A DNA stretch of 64,000 nt from Lepidostoma basale (GCA_022606425.2 JAHDVF020000053.1:1550001-1614000), one strand, 5' to 3'. Counted from the first letter of the stretch, positions 10,444 to 21,827 are shown. Made by a program: numbers and translations. The notes: generated by a model not told the origin, from the letters alone.

Positions 10444-10900
10444 CCCCTTAATTTTTTGTCTAATAAATTTGTTTGGAAATCTGTCGCTCTAGGTTATTTC
10501 AAGCATGGCTCTTTCCATGACGCCCTGAGCGACCTGACACTTGAATACCAGACCCCTTGTCAGCGTCAACTTCTCTGCTCCGTAGTTCATACATGTTAAG
10601 GGGGGAAATATGTAATATAAATTCGGGAAATATATTGTTTTGAGATGACTTCATACATGAACACACATAGTTTCAAAAACAAATCTTCTTCTTTTTGTTC
10701 ATCTCCAATGGGAGGTTATACAGCATCATGGGTGTTTCTACCATTGATTCAGCAGCTCTAAACAGGTATGTTATGCTGCAACTGAACATTCTCGAAGGTT
10801 TTCCAGACAGTGTTATCTTCTTCTCCTGACACTTCATTTTCCATTTATTTTACCTTAAATAATCAGTTGCAGCAATTTGTATTTATCGTTTCTATACAGA
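10444..10900. other. Unassigned AT-rich sequence
   Basis: I see no repeat family with a second copy here and no credible gene. Some moderately GC-rich text (10500-10600) looks like a decayed coding sequence but I cannot assign it. Confidence 0.3.
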
Positions 10901-10904
10901 TTCG

Positions 10905-11015
10905 CTGTAGTTAACTAATTTATAGTTTCTTGAACAATGATGTATAATAAAACTCCATATTAAATAATTAATACGTATAAAACATTTGTTTTCTAGAAGT
11001 TTTATTATAAAACTA
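10905..11015. repeat. Single arm of fold-back family II
   Basis: The sequence follows the family II outer arm: 'gtttcttgaacaatgatg', 'aaaactccatattaaat', 'aattaatacg', 'ttgttttctagaag', 'ttttattata'. It is cut off where an R3 copy begins. Confidence 0.65.
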
Positions 11016-11019
11016 GCAA

Positions 11020-11190
11020 ACCATCACACCGTCTATCTGAAGAGGGTACGCAGAAAGAATAGACTGCCACACTTTTCTTTTTTGGCGTACTTCTCTCGCT
11101 TTCTCAACATTTATACATCGTGTCATGCACGCACGTCGATTTCTCCGACTCCTCACGTAACCGATATTTAATATTTTGATTAATTATTAT
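11020..11190 (-). mobile_element. Non-LTR retrotransposon 3' end, family R3 (short)
   Basis: Only the last 170 bp remain. On the minus strand: 'ggagtcggagaaatcgacg', 'tgcgtgcatgacacgatg', 'agtgtggcagtctattc', the degraded hairpin and 'ggcgtgatgg'-like end (here cggtgtgatgg). The (TTAG)n tail is missing. Confidence 0.7.
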
Positions 11191-11344
11191 CATTTGATCT
11201 ATAAGTTTAATTACATGTAAACGCCATGTTCCGCCTTGCCAATGCATTATCAAATGATATTTGCGTGCATCAAATCTGAGCATGGGTTAGTGTGTATTAT
11301 GTATGTTATAGTATCACAATATATCCTCCACACACACACTTCAG

Positions 11345-11735
11345 GTGTTTATTTATAGGGGCCTTCGCTCAATATTCAAAATCTGTTGGCCCCAAAGAGT
11401 GTCAAATGCCGCTCTCTGGACTATGGCAGGTGAAAAGCCAATAAGAGAACAGGTCGCTAGACGCAAATGGCAGTGGATCGGTCACACTCTGAGACGGAAC
11501 CCAGCCTGCATCGCTCAGGGTGCACTAGACTGGTCCCCTATGGGGGGAAAGAGAAAGCGAGGCAGACCTAGAGCCACCTAGAGAAAAACTCTGCATGGCG
11601 AGGTTTAAGCCGGCAGGCCTCACTTGGGATGATGTTAGGCATCAGGCATGCGATAGAGTCGGGTGGAGAAGGTTCCTTGAGGCCCTATGCACCACGGAGG
11701 TGTGACAGGACAAAAAGAAGAAGAAGAAGAAGATA
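11345..11735 (+). mobile_element. Non-LTR retrotransposon 3' end, family R4
   Basis: An open frame from 11345 to 11578 reads GLRSIFKICWPQRVSN, then REQVARRKWQWIGHTLRRNP, then GALDWSPMGGKRKRGRPRAT. That is the conserved tail found downstream of the RT domain in RTE/CR1-like arthropod elements (RRKWxWIGHTLR...KRKRGRP). The coding match continues in broken form to about 11700. A (GAA)n tail at 11711-11733 marks the 3' end. 5' truncated. Confidence 0.8.
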
Positions 11736-11739
11736 GTAG

Positions 11740-12225
11740 CACAACGAAGGTCTTGTTTTTAGTTATAGAACTTCAATACAAAAAGTGAGTATCATGCGTT
11801 GGCTACCGGCGGGAAGAATTCAACTAATAAAAGTTGAACAATGGAATAGATTTAAACTTGAACAAACAATGGCCCGGAGCCCGGGGTGGGTCTCCACAGT
11901 GAGGCGAGTCCTCTCTGTATTGTCGAGGTGTTGTGTTGTATGGACGGTGCGGGCTGCGGTCCGCTAAGGAAAGATCGCTGCAAGAAAGCTAACGCCGTGA
12001 TATGCATACAATGGGTCACGGCAGAAGGGGTTTCGCTACCGAAATCACGTTTTAATTTTTTTTAAGTTAATAATTAAAAATTAAATTATTTCATTTATGG
12101 TGTGAGATTTTTATAATAAATGAAAACAATAAGCTTTAGTACGAAGCCAATGCGAGTACTTGATGGTTTGACTAATTTAATAGTTTACAACACTGTATAC
12201 TTTTCACTTTAGTTTATTCATTTCA
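11740..12225. other. Unassigned sequence
   Basis: A 60-codon plus-strand frame (11785-11967) lies in a moderately GC-rich stretch, but I recognise no domain and see no splice or promoter context that supports it. The remainder is AT-rich. Confidence 0.3.
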
Positions 12226-12455
12226 TTTCATTTTCATTTTAATTTATGTATTTATTATATAAATATTACAAGTATTACAGATGCGTCCAAGTCGTCTGCA
12301 ACCTCAAAATTACATAGAGATAACAATCAAAACATTGATATTGCTTCCCTGAGGCAACTCACACTATCACGAAATATGTCGGCCTCCGAGGCGACTCGAT
12401 TAAGCAATAAGATTGCCCTACCCACAGGCATAACCATTGGCAGGTTGGTTCTTCA
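12226..12455 (-). mobile_element. Non-LTR retrotransposon 3' end, family J, truncated
   Basis: On the minus strand the copy begins at RTNLPMVMPVGRAIL, continues through NRVASEADIFRDSVS and LRQGS, and ends in a 3' UTR with a TGAAAATGAAATG-like tail (about 12222-12240). It is closest to the copies at 7951 and 23398. It stops abruptly at 12455 next to a family V fold-back. Confidence 0.75.
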
Positions 12456-12459
12456 ATTT

Positions 12460-12660
12460 TTATAAAATTATAATGAAAATATTAAAACACGACAATATTT
12501 CGGAGGTGACCTCCATTTTTAGGTGAAAGTATATAAGGTAAATCATATACTTACACCTGAAAATGGAGATCACCTCCGAAACATTATCGTGTTTGAATAT
12601 TTTATAAAGATATTGAATAAACTAACGTGGAAAACATACAGTGTTTTGTTTCAAATTCCA
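12460..12660. repeat. Fold-back family V (palindromic)
   Basis: Two inverted arms flank a short centre. The plus-strand arm holds CTGAAAA-T-GGAG..CTCC-GAAAC at 12557-12582, and the minus-strand arm the mirror at 12498-12523. Outer arms ('aatattaaaacacgac' and 'cgtgtttgaatatttta') also pair. About 60 bp of extra tail follows the right arm. Other copies lie near 36710 and 56150. Confidence 0.75.
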
Positions 12661-12664
12661 ATTT

Positions 12665-13145
12665 TATAATTTTTTTAACCTGTATACTACAGGCTACATT
12701 TGCAGTAAAAAAATGGTTTCGAAATACGGTAGACTACATTTGCAACTCATAATTAAATATATCTAAAAAACTCATTTACGCCGGTTCCTCACTATAATTG
12801 ACGTAATATTTACGTGTACGTAATATAATAGTACGTACTAAATTGTACCTACTATTTTGATGAACAGGGTATACCTGTCTGATCTGCGAATGCAATCAGC
12901 CGCAGTTCGAGATCAAATTATTTTTATACTGCAAATGAAGCCCCGTTGTGCGGGTGGTTAATCTGTCAACCGGTTTTGCTCTAACCTGAGCCTGTTGAGG
13001 AAAACAAGAAAAACTGTTTTAAACTGCTTTATTGTTAACAAAAAATTACTTTGTTTTTGTTATTTTGAAGAAGTTTACCATGGAGAGGAACTGTGGTAGT
13101 TTGTGAATTACTTCTGGAAAAAAATTCAAATAAACTTTCGTGTTT
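12665..13145. other. Unassigned AT-rich sequence
   Basis: No gene or repeat family was recognised in this stretch. Confidence 0.35.
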
Positions 13146-13156
13146 TAGTAAAAATG

Positions 13157-13470
13157 AATATTGTATTGTAAATAGTCCATTGTTTTGGCCGAAACACTAT
13201 GATACTTCAACATTATTACTGTTAAAATTTAAAACGCTGTTATAATATGACAATGTCTTTTTATTCACTGAGAGTATCGCGACAGCTGTTTCGCCAACTG
13301 ATCTTGGCATCATCAGGTGTTACAATAAACTAAAGTAACAAATGAAAAGACTTACTATTTATGGGGCAAAAAACTCATTAGTGTGGTAAGTTCTAGTAAA
13401 AATCAGTGAATAAAAAGAAATAGTGATATTGTAACAGTTTTTTAAATTTTAACAGTAATAATATTGTATT
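13157..13470. repeat. Fold-back retroposon, family I, with 11-bp flanking duplication
   Basis: The minus-strand core CTGATGA-T-GCCAA..TTGGC-GAAAC lies at 13288-13316 and is perfectly paired. Outer arms match ('gtgatattgtaacagtttt' on the right and its mirror on the left). A tail related to 'cggccaaaacaatggact' lies on the left (about 13170-13195). The 11-mer aatattgtatt is found at 13157-13167 and 13460-13470. The second inner motif has been lost. Confidence 0.7.
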
Positions 13471-13734
13471 TTCTTGACAGTAGTGATTCTCATGAGCAGC
13501 TCATGATTCATATTCGAGGCACATTGCTCCAAAGGAGGATAAAAAATAAACCTCTATTATTGTTGCTATTAAAGCTGAACCGAGCTCTGTGGGAGGACTG
13601 GGGGTCTTCCTTGAAGAATATTATTCCGCAGGATCCATATTATGGCTTCAATCTTGGCTATATCAAAATATCACAATAGATGTACATCATATTGGTATAA
13701 AAATATCTTTTTTGGACCTAAAAAACACAATTAT

Positions 13735-13890
13735 TATTATTTTCTTGAATCGCTCTTTAAATCATTACAGCGCGAGCCAAATCGATGTAAAGGGTATAGC
13801 TATCATATTGATTCGCATGACATGTGATAGGTAGCTACTCTATCGCCATTTATTGGCACGTGAAGTCTGCGTTCACGTGAATTTCGTCTA
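13735..13890 (-). repeat. tRNA-derived SINE, type B, 3' half
   Basis: The minus-strand sequence matches the SINE body and tail seen at 41829-42078: 'gcgatagagtagctacctat', 'cacatgtcatgcgaatcaat', 'accctttacatcgatttggc', 'aaagagcgattcaag'. The tRNA-like head is missing. Confidence 0.7.
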
Positions 13891-13909
13891 AATTAATTTT
13901 GTTAATTGA

Positions 13910-14115
13910 AATTTAATTAGAAATTATTTCGTGGCAGAAGTTCATTGGAAATAACGAAAATAAATAAAATATAAAAAAAAATCTTCGTAAAATATATTTA
14001 GTTAAAATCCACTAATTTTTGGGTCTTCGGCCGGTTTCGGCAGCCTGCTGCCATCTTCTGGTACCCATAGCAAATTTTGCTATTCTTATACATGAAATGA
14101 AAATGGTGGGGGGTT
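13910..14115 (-). repeat. Fold-back family IV arm
   Basis: The minus strand contains 'ccagaagatggcagcag' then 'gctgccgaaaccggcc', i.e. CAGAAGA-T-GGCAGC..GCTGCC-GAAAC, followed by 'attagtggattttaac' and 'aatatatttta'. Left of this a conserved module ('gtggcagaagttcattgg') also found near 18440 and 32320 adjoins. Only one arm is obvious. Confidence 0.65.
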
Positions 14116-14884
14116 AAACTTAAACGATTCTATATAATCATATACTGTTAAAAGGTTCGTACCATAATAATCATTTGATAATGTCATCACAAAACAAATC
14201 ATTTCATTCCCGTTATATAAAACAAGATTTTTGAAATAAGACGTTTTTATTCTTATTAATTATTTAATTTTAAGTTTAACATCATTGTTCAAAAAACAAT
14301 ATATCGCTGATATTATTGGAAGTGGATTTCACAGAAGACTTAGAAATTATGAGTCGAAACAGTTGATGAGCGTTAGTGTCACAATGTATGGTCAGAGCAC
14401 AGAGATGTATCATCGTGAATCATGACAGAAGATATCGAGGTTTATCCTATATATCGTATCGTTTTAAATACATAACAAGATGATTAGTTTGTTGGTGTTC
14501 GTATTACTAAATATTTTGGCCACTACTCTTAGTCTTAAGTATACGTATTTATTGAATATTATTGATTTGAATCCCTTCACCCGGTATTCGCACTTTACTG
14601 AACTTTTGAGCTGATCAAACATTTCTTAGATATTCCAAACTGGCTTCGCTATTTCAAAGTCTCGAATGTCTTTAAATGACTCACATACTTCAAATCGGTA
14701 AGATATATATGATAGAAAAACTGACCATGCATATGTTAAGTATTTTATCGTTTGATGTATTGTATCAAATTTAGAATAGATTTTATGGAGCAGATTAAAT
14801 AATTTAAGAAATATGTAAATCTGATACGAGATATAGAAATCTATGACAGAAGTAATTCGAAAACTCAATATGTTTGTAAATATG
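14116..14884. other. AT-rich sequence with a degraded family II arm
   Basis: At 14205-14310 the text 'acgtttttattcttatt', 'aattatttaattttaag', 'catcattgttcaaaaaac' matches the outer arm of fold-back family II. The 96-codon minus frame at 14626-14916 has no recognisable domain and is probably chance in AT-rich DNA. Confidence 0.4.
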
Positions 14885-15150
14885 ATCCAAACAGTGTCAA
14901 ATGCCCTTGATGGCAAGCGAATGGCGAATCAATGAATGCAAATGGCTATGAAGCCATGTCTGCATTGCTCATAGTGTCTAATCACTGGATTGCTTCTCTA
15001 TGGGTAAACTAGAACCACCAGGAGAAGAACCCTGCAGAACGAGGTTTAGGCAGCAGGTCTCACTTGGAATAGTGTAAGAGAACAGGCATGCGATAGAGTG
15101 AATAGAGAAGGATCCGGAGAGGACAGATGACAGGAAGAAGAGAAAAATAT
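14885..15150 (+). mobile_element. Non-LTR retrotransposon 3' end, family R4, degraded
   Basis: This aligns with the 11345 copy: 'gtgtcaaatgccc', 'ggcaagcgaatggcgaatc', 'aaccaccaggagaagaaccc', 'tgcagaacgaggttta', 'ggcaggtctcacttgg'-like text, 'aggcatgcgatagagt'. No open frame survives and the (GAA)n tail is eroded to 'gaagaagaga'. Confidence 0.6.
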
Positions 15151-16258
15151 AAAAAAAGATTTATAGAAGTCTTTGAGACAAACATAATCAAATGTGAGTG
15201 TAGGGTTGTTTTATAGAAAAAAAATTTTTTTTGAATATTTACTGCTAAAAAACAGTTTAAATAATTTTTAAATTACCGTGAAAATTATACTAGCATGATA
15301 TATTCTTCTCCGTCAGCCTGTAATAAGAAATGATTTACTTGACATTCTGTAAATCCATATCTAATTGTCCGAGCAGCAAGAGATGGACTCCAGAGTAATA
15401 ATAAAGAGATACGTAGCGGTAATGATTAGGTATTCAGTGCGCATGCGCGGGTCTAAGCCATCATGAGGTCGTGATCTGCTACCGTACCGTGTCGCCGACA
15501 TATCGGCCGCGATGCAAGGGCGCTGCATGAATTTTTAACAGTTGCTACGTTTTAAAGACATTTATTCTCAACTCAATTTTTATTACGAGATTTTGCCAAA
15601 AGCTTGATTTTTTATGAAAATAATATCTTAAATATAACGACACATTAAATATTAATAATAAATCAGCTAGTATTGTATAATAAATCGTTTCCAAATTCGG
15701 CGAGGACTCATTGTTTTTACGGTTTAAAAAATATTTATGTTTTATTGGTAGAATAAAATTTTGCGCGTTTTTAAAATTATGAGTAGTTTTGCTTACTTTC
15801 CTTATAAAGAAAAATATTGGGTTAAGGGGAGGAATATTTTTGAAAATTCATTGGTACTATTATATAAATGTATTTTTCAAAACACCATAAGATAATATTA
15901 TATAAATAAATTATCGTGCATAGTTAAAAATTCTAGAGACTTTTTTATTCTATTGTTTACATTTATAGAAATAAATATACTTAAAATTGTAAAATTTAAA
16001 TGTATTATTTACCACTGTGAAATTTATTTTTCGGCATGTTCCAAGAAATTTCTGTAGTTTTAAAATGATAGATATTGTTTTTTTTTAAATATATATTATA
16101 TTAAAAATAAAACATTCGACGCCAATGACTTTGGTATACTTAGGGGTCAACATGAAGAAGGCGTGTCATCGTCCTCTTCACTATAGTAAAATATTATAGT
16201 TAATAATAAATTTAAAAGTAAATCTGTTTATAATGAAAAAAAATTAATAACCGTTAAA
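15151..16258. other. AT-rich spacer with a CpG patch at 15420-15545
   Basis: The patch at 15420-15545 (gcgcatgcgcggg, gtgtcgccgacatatcggcc) is the only GC- and CpG-rich part and is single-copy in the window. The rest is strongly AT-rich. No gene is supported. Confidence 0.35.
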
Positions 16259-16259
16259 T

Positions 16260-16450
16260 TTAGAATGTCGCGACAGCCAATCGATGTTGGCATCATCAGG
16301 TGTTACAGATAACTGAGTTGTTTGTAACACCTGATGATGCCAACATCGGTTGGCTAAACAGCTGTAGCGACAATCAAGTAATTTATAATTAAAAAAATGT
16401 GATATTATAACAGTGTTGTAAATTCAACAGCTAATAATGTTGAAATATCA
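16260..16450. repeat. Fold-back family I, inverted pair
   Basis: The minus-strand core lies at about 16270-16312. The plus-strand core, CTGATGA-T-GCCAAC(ATCG)GTTGGC, lies at 16331-16354 with a 6-bp perfect stem. The following GAAAC has become TAAAC. Outer text 'gtgatattataacagtgttg' matches the arms of the 13.2-kb copy. Confidence 0.75.
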
Positions 16451-16499
16451 TTAGTGTATCAGCAAACAATAATACAATTGACTAAACAAAAGTAATAAT

Positions 16500-16620
16500 A
16501 ATAAATAAAAATAGTATATTTATAGTACAATTCCATTCTGGTTCATTGCTTCAACCGATTTCGGCAACTCGCTGCCATCTTCTGACCAGAATGTCACATT
16601 ACATCACGATAGGGTGATAG
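16500..16620 (-). repeat. Fold-back family IV core
   Basis: The minus strand reads 'gtcagaagatggcagcg', 'agttgccgaaatcggttg', the family IV hairpin with one changed pair and GAAAT in place of GAAAC. A second arm is not clear. Confidence 0.55.
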
Positions 16621-16934
16621 TTAGCTAAATAAATAGTATTAAAATAGTGATAATGTATCATATTAGACAATTAATTTGAAATTAATACACGTTAAGATAT
16701 GTTTTATTTCCCTTGTTCCCTAATTTCTATTCAGATAATGTAGAGTGCAAAAAAGTCTCCCTAGAACGGGATACCCCAGTTGGGAGGTATTAAAACCATG
16801 AAATTTATAAATGAACAATAAATAAATAAAGTTCGTTTTATATAATGTACACATCAATTATGACTTAGATATTAATTGAGCAGAGATATTTTATAAAATT
16901 AAAAAAATTGAAATTTATAAAACATTTTTTTGTT

Positions 16935-17290
16935 TAACTGTTAAAATATAAAACGCTGTTTATGGTATCATAATTTATTTTTATTGTTCGCAACAGCCGT
17001 TTCGTCAACCGTTGTTGATATCATCAGGTGTTTTTTTCAACCGTTAATATGAATTAAATCTTGATTTTTCTAATCTTTTTGTGCATTTGTTCCAATGTCA
17101 ATCAAATAATTTCTTTGATAGCAATTTAAAATTCTTGCCGGAGTTGACTTAGGTACCTAATTACAGTTAATTAGTTGAAAAAAATATTGTAACACCTAAT
17201 GATGTCAACATTGGTTGACGAATCAGCTGTCGAGAAAAATCAAAAATCAGTTTAAAAAAAAAGTGATTTATATTTAAACAGTTAATAAGA
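16935..17290. repeat. Fold-back family I, inverted pair with long loop
   Basis: A minus-strand core ('ttcgtcaaccgttgttgat', 'atcatcaggtg', 16998-17033) and a plus-strand core ('acacctaatgatgtcaac', 'attggttgacgaatc', 17191-17230) are separated by about 155 bp. Both stems still pair with substitutions. Arm text 'aaaacgctgtttatgg' matches the 13.2-kb copy. Confidence 0.65.
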
Positions 17291-17299
17291 AATTTAAAA

Positions 17300-17638
17300 T
17301 TTAAGAGAGCTGGCAACATCAGAACAAAAAGTCTCATAAGAACCACAAAAATGAAGACTCTCCGATCCGTTGCGGGAACGACACTCCGAGACAGAATAAG
17401 AAATTCTGAAATAAGAAAGATCTGAAATGTAGAAGATGTCGTGCGATGGGGAAGACTGAGAAGACGCTACTGGAGAGATCATGTAGAAAGAGCATGTTCT
17501 GAAAGAATGATAAACAGGAAATCGACCTGCAGGAAGACCACCAAAAAAGATGGCGAGAGAGTTGGACATCTGCATCCCAGGAACAGGCTCCGAGAAATAA
17601 CAGGACACAGTTCTAAATAAAGCAGAAGAAGAAGAAGA
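17300..17638 (+). mobile_element. Non-LTR retrotransposon 3' end, family R2
   Basis: The plus strand reads MKTLRSVAGTTLRDRIRN, then SEIRKI, a stop, then VEDVVRWGRLRRRYWRDHV, and later GRPPKKMARELDICIPGT-like text in another frame. This is the R2 consensus. The element ends in (GAA)n at about 17621-17636. One stop and at least one frameshift inactivate it. Confidence 0.75.
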
Positions 17639-17639
17639 A

Positions 17640-18280
17640 TAAGAAATTTATTATAAAATAAATATATCTTAGAAGTACTTAAACATTTAAAGTTAAAAGA
17701 GAAGATTTCGTGTATTTGAGTGGTTGTCATTCAGCGATTCCGAGAAATTATTGACAGGCATTCATCACGGGTCATACATTCTGGCTCGCATTCACCGCAT
17801 ACAGAAATGCCATCGGGTGACAATGGCGGTCGGACGATGCGGCCGTGTCCGTGAGGCAATGCGCTCTTTCAGCCGCTTCGCTACCACGCCGCGCCGTAGA
17901 CAAGAGGCGAGAGACGCGGACTCCTTTCATCGCGGATGGAAGCTGTTATTAGGAGATATTTCCAAACAAATGTGGTGTAACCAATCGGCCGAGTAACGGA
18001 GAAAGATTCGTCACATCTCGCACCTTTTTAGGACTGACGAGAGATTTTAAGCGCTTTATTTTGCCTCCTGAAAGGTCTTTAGTCTGTCGCCTGTAACGAG
18101 GAGTGCGTATTAATTTGGGTTGCTCTTGTCACAGACTCTTAGAAGGCAGACGAGGTTGTTTGCGCATTCAGAAGTGGGATTGAGGCTAGCTGTCAAATAT
18201 TTAGTCTATTTAACTTGTAAGAAAACCGTTAATACTTTTTTACACTCAAATGTCAAATTAAAAACATAACATGTATTTTT
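17640..18280. other. CpG-richer unique block with a 90-codon frame
   Basis: The stretch at 17745-18000 is GC- and CpG-rich (gtcggacgatgcggccgtgt) and single-copy here. A 90-codon plus frame (17724-17996) crosses it and is Arg-rich, but I recognise no domain. A regulatory island or an unannotated exon cannot be told apart from this sequence alone. Confidence 0.3.
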
Positions 18281-18284
18281 AGTT

Positions 18285-18480
18285 AAATTTCACCGATATT
18301 TGTGTTTTCGACCAGTTCGCTGCCATCTTCTAGGACAATAAGATAACAGCGAGCTGCTGAAAGTTACATTTAAAAAATGACACAATACACATTTTAAAAA
18401 GTTTTTTTTTGTTTTCATTATTAACAATGAACTTCTATCATGAAATTTCAAATAACAAAATATTTTTTTCATCATATTTA
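18285..18480. repeat. Fold-back family IV, degraded
   Basis: A minus-strand core ('cgaccagttcgctgcc', 'atcttctagg') is followed by a degraded mirror ('cagcgagctgctgaaag'). The flanking module 'tgaacttctatcatgaaat' is shared with the copies at 13.9 and 32.3 kb. Confidence 0.55.
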
Positions 18481-20680
18481 CTTAAAAAATAAAAGTTAAA
18501 AGAACATAACCTCAACATAGTAAAAACATATTCAAATACTTGATTTTTATGACGACTCGTGGCCTAAATATTTCATTTTAATGAACAAAAATGAAAATAA
18601 AATTATTTCACCAATTTTTTTTTTTAAATTTTGATTTTAAGTATTCATCGGTTAATTTTTTTATTCTTACAATAAGATAAAAAAATTGAGTGCTTAAGGT
18701 TTTATTTAAACAACAAAAAAAAATGTTGGAGAATTACAGTTTATCAAAAACTAGGTCGAGAAAAAAATTGTTCTCAATTTAAAATAAGAAAAAGGTAAAT
18801 TACGTATTCTTCGCATAGCCAATGATATTAATTTATTTTCACAAATTCGTTTTGAATTTTATATACTTAGTTTTCGCGTAATTCAAAGTAAAAAAAATAC
18901 AAGGCCATAGTCTTAAACAGGCAATAAAGTAAATTATACAAATTGTCCAATTTATACGAAAATTTTTGTGTGACGTTACTTTTACGCTATCTTTTACGAT
19001 GCCAGAGTAATGAAAATACGACTCCTCGGAGACGTTATGTAACGCCAGAGGAGAAGAGAGGACGATCCCATCCAGAGATAGGTCCTCGAGCAGAATGGCT
19101 TCTCCGGTTTATCTCCTTCCCTCCCACTCCACTTTCATGACTAAAGCAAACACTGAAGGCGTATAATAAAAGGAATGAGTGTTCCAGAAGACGGGGTTTT
19201 TTCATTTTATTTATTTTCCGTTTTCCCCCCCTCGGGCGGGGGGAGTGGCGAGGCCCCGCCCAGCCACCCTGCCACCCTGTCACCCGGCCTCCTTCGCTCC
19301 AGAGCTTCTCCGTATAACGGATGATCCCTCTCAGAAAGAGGCTGTATCTCGAGAGTTTTCCGTCCAATAGCGAACAAGAAGAAAAATATATAAAGAAAAT
19401 TCTCGAGTGACTCTCGGGAACGGACGAGTATGAGTGCCGTGAGAAAAGCTTATTTCTTATGTAATATTTTCTGTGTACTTGTTGGGTTTTATATAGAAAG
19501 CTTTAGAGTATATTTACGTCTGAAACTCCTCCAAGGAAACCCATTTTAGAGAAAATAAGTTAAATTGCTTTCGTCGACATGGGATCTAAGGAACATGTAA
19601 AAGAAAAATATGTATATTGCTTATAATAAATTGAGTTAGAATTTTTGAATACTTGTATCACCTTCCTAATGGAAACAGGATACAAATGCTTTCTATGTTT
19701 TTTATTTGTATTTAAAGCTCACACGAGAAAATAATAATTCTTTTAATAGTATTCTACAAATCGTGGCTCCTTTATAAATGTACATAAATAACTTATTAGT
19801 ATTTATTATAAATCTATATTTTACTAACAATTACATTTTCTTTCAGGTAAACTTATATAATGTTAAATAAATTAAGTTATTACTGCAATATTGCGTACTG
19901 CGGATTACGTAAACGTATATAGTTAAAATATTGATGCTAGTTAAAAATTACGTAAACGTATATAGTAAACATATTTCTTCAGAAACGTAAAAATATCAGT
20001 AGTAAATTTTTTTATTTAGCATCTCATTGGGCTTTTAAGAAGATTCCAGTAAATCCCCCAACAATAATATGCAAAGTTTTCTTGATTACATAATGTTACA
20101 AATTTTATTAAAGTCATGTGATGTTAGAAATGTAAAACACTTTCAATTTACGAATTCATAATCGTTTCGAGTTTTGAAAGGATTTGAGAGATTTTTATTT
20201 TTGAGATGAAAACTTTTTGCTAATGCTCCCATTTAAAATATATAAGAAATGTATTTATAATTTAGACATATACTCGTAATAGAAATTTGGTATCCAAGAT
20301 TTTAGTTCATACATTTAAATCAACTCAAATCAAATCAAGTCAATGTTCTTACAGTTTACTGAAAGAATAGTCTCTATGGAAAAGATAAATTATTTAGATG
20401 GTCTGAAACCTTTTTATATTGATCTATTGAAGTATTGGTACAAGCGAAACTACGAGTAGTTGGGTTTCAATTATAATTTCTATTCCGTTGTTAAATACAA
20501 TTTGTTTATTTTTTATATTTATGAATATAAAAAATATATGAGTTATATGTGATATAACTCATTCATTTTATCAACTGCGTTTGATAAACGAAATTTTTAA
20601 ACAAAAGAAAGTACTATTTTGACGGTAGCTCTTAAAATTGGAATGGAGAAAATTTTCAAATTCTAAACTACATAACTAAA
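18481..20680. other. AT-rich unique sequence with a GC-rich segment at 19010-19440
   Basis: There is no recognisable gene. The 19010-19440 block is GC-rich. It contains TATATAAAG at 19387-19395 and, at 19430-19549, a 39-codon frame beginning MSAVRKAYFLC with a hydrophobic middle. The TATA-to-ATG distance (about 35 bp) leaves almost no leader, so I do not call a gene. A 20-bp direct repeat ('attacgtaaacgtatatagt') lies at 19904-19923 and 19947-19966. Confidence 0.3.
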
Positions 20681-20684
20681 CATT

Positions 20685-20870
20685 TCGCCGTTTTCCCGGA
20701 GTTGTAGGCAGAGAGAATAGACTTTCACGCTGTTCTATACTGATATACCTTTCGAGTTTCATCTACATTCATACATCGTAGCAAGCACGCTCGTCGATTT
20801 TTCCGACTTGTCACACTACTTGAATACAATATTTTACTCATTTAACTCTCATCCGCTTTGAATATAAAGG
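20685..20870 (-). mobile_element. Non-LTR retrotransposon 3' end, family R3 (short)
   Basis: The minus strand holds 'gacaagtcggaaaaatcgac', 'gagcgtgcttgctacgatg', 'agcgtgaaagtctatt' and the terminal hairpin region ('gcctacaactccggg'). It is a short, eroded copy next to the longer one beginning at 20893. Confidence 0.6.
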
Positions 20871-20892
20871 AATCTTTTACATTTTTCCCTTA

Positions 20893-21490
20893 CAACTAAC
20901 TAACTAACTAACTAACCATCACGCCGTTTCCCCGGAGGGGTAGACAGAGAGGATAGATCCCCACATTGTTCTATCCTGACATAACTCTAGCGCCTCTTCT
21001 ACATTCACACATCGTGACATGCACGCTCGTCGATTGTTCCTCCTTCGAACATGGCCGCCTTTCAGTAATTGATTAATTTGGTCATGCCATGTCTTCCTTA
21101 ACCTTCCTCGACTTCTTTTCCATTCACACTACTTGTGTATATATTTTTAACCATTCTTCCCTCATCCATTCGTTCCATATGTCCAAACCATCTTAGTGAC
21201 CCTTTCTTGATTTTATTTATCACGCATTCATCCGCTTTACATTCTTTCTTACTTCATCATTAGATATTCTATCATACTTTGTTTTTCCGCACATTCTCCC
21301 TTACAACAACAACATCCTTAACAACATCATTGTCCCTTACATTTCTTCTATATTTTGTTATTATAACATATCTAGTTTTCCCGCACATTCTTCTCAGTGA
21401 TATTATTTCTACGGCATTTATCCTAATTTTATCCATCTTTTGCAAGGTCAAAGTTTTACTTCTATTCATAGGGGTTGACACTAGAACTTC
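20893..21490 (-). mobile_element. Non-LTR retrotransposon 3' end, family R3, long copy
   Basis: The (CTAA)n run at 20893-20918 is the reversed (TTAG)n tail. Minus-strand landmarks follow in order: hairpin ('ctacccctccgggg'), 'gacgagcgtgcatgtcacg', GRLRKTWHDQIN-like text, RWFGH ('ctaagatggtttggacat'), then SMRKNKV-like repeats near 21280 and RINAVEIISLRRMCGKTRY at about 21370-21440. It continues to 'gaagttctagtgtcaacccc'. It is among the longest R3 copies in the window. Confidence 0.85.
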
Positions 21491-21827
21491 AAAATATTCT
21501 AAAATAAATCAATTATTTTATTTCTTAATGCGTCAAAGTATCATCAATTATGACATGTAGTTTGTGATAACTGTTTATTCGAAATTAAATCAAGACCGAT
21601 GACCACAAACTATTTTACACCTTTAACCGATTGTAGATTCATAAGATCCATATGCGAGTTAAAGGTTAATTGATATATTACTCCTGCTTAAAAAAACAAT
21701 TAATTTTCATATTGCTTGGAGTATCTTAAGATCGATTACTGTTAAGTTACGTTAAAAAATATTTGTATTCATTTTTATTAACTGTTTAAACAAAAAAAAT
21801 TGTTATAAATATCACAATTGATTGTAT

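Noticed and set aside
10307..10492. 61-codon plus frame (Ser/Pro-rich)
   Set aside because: It is the antisense of an R1 retrotransposon tail on the minus strand.
20893..20918. (CTAA)n / (TTAG)n runs as telomeric repeats
   Set aside because: The insect telomere repeat is TTAGG. These runs are four-base units and always follow the R3 3' end, so they are retrotransposon tails.
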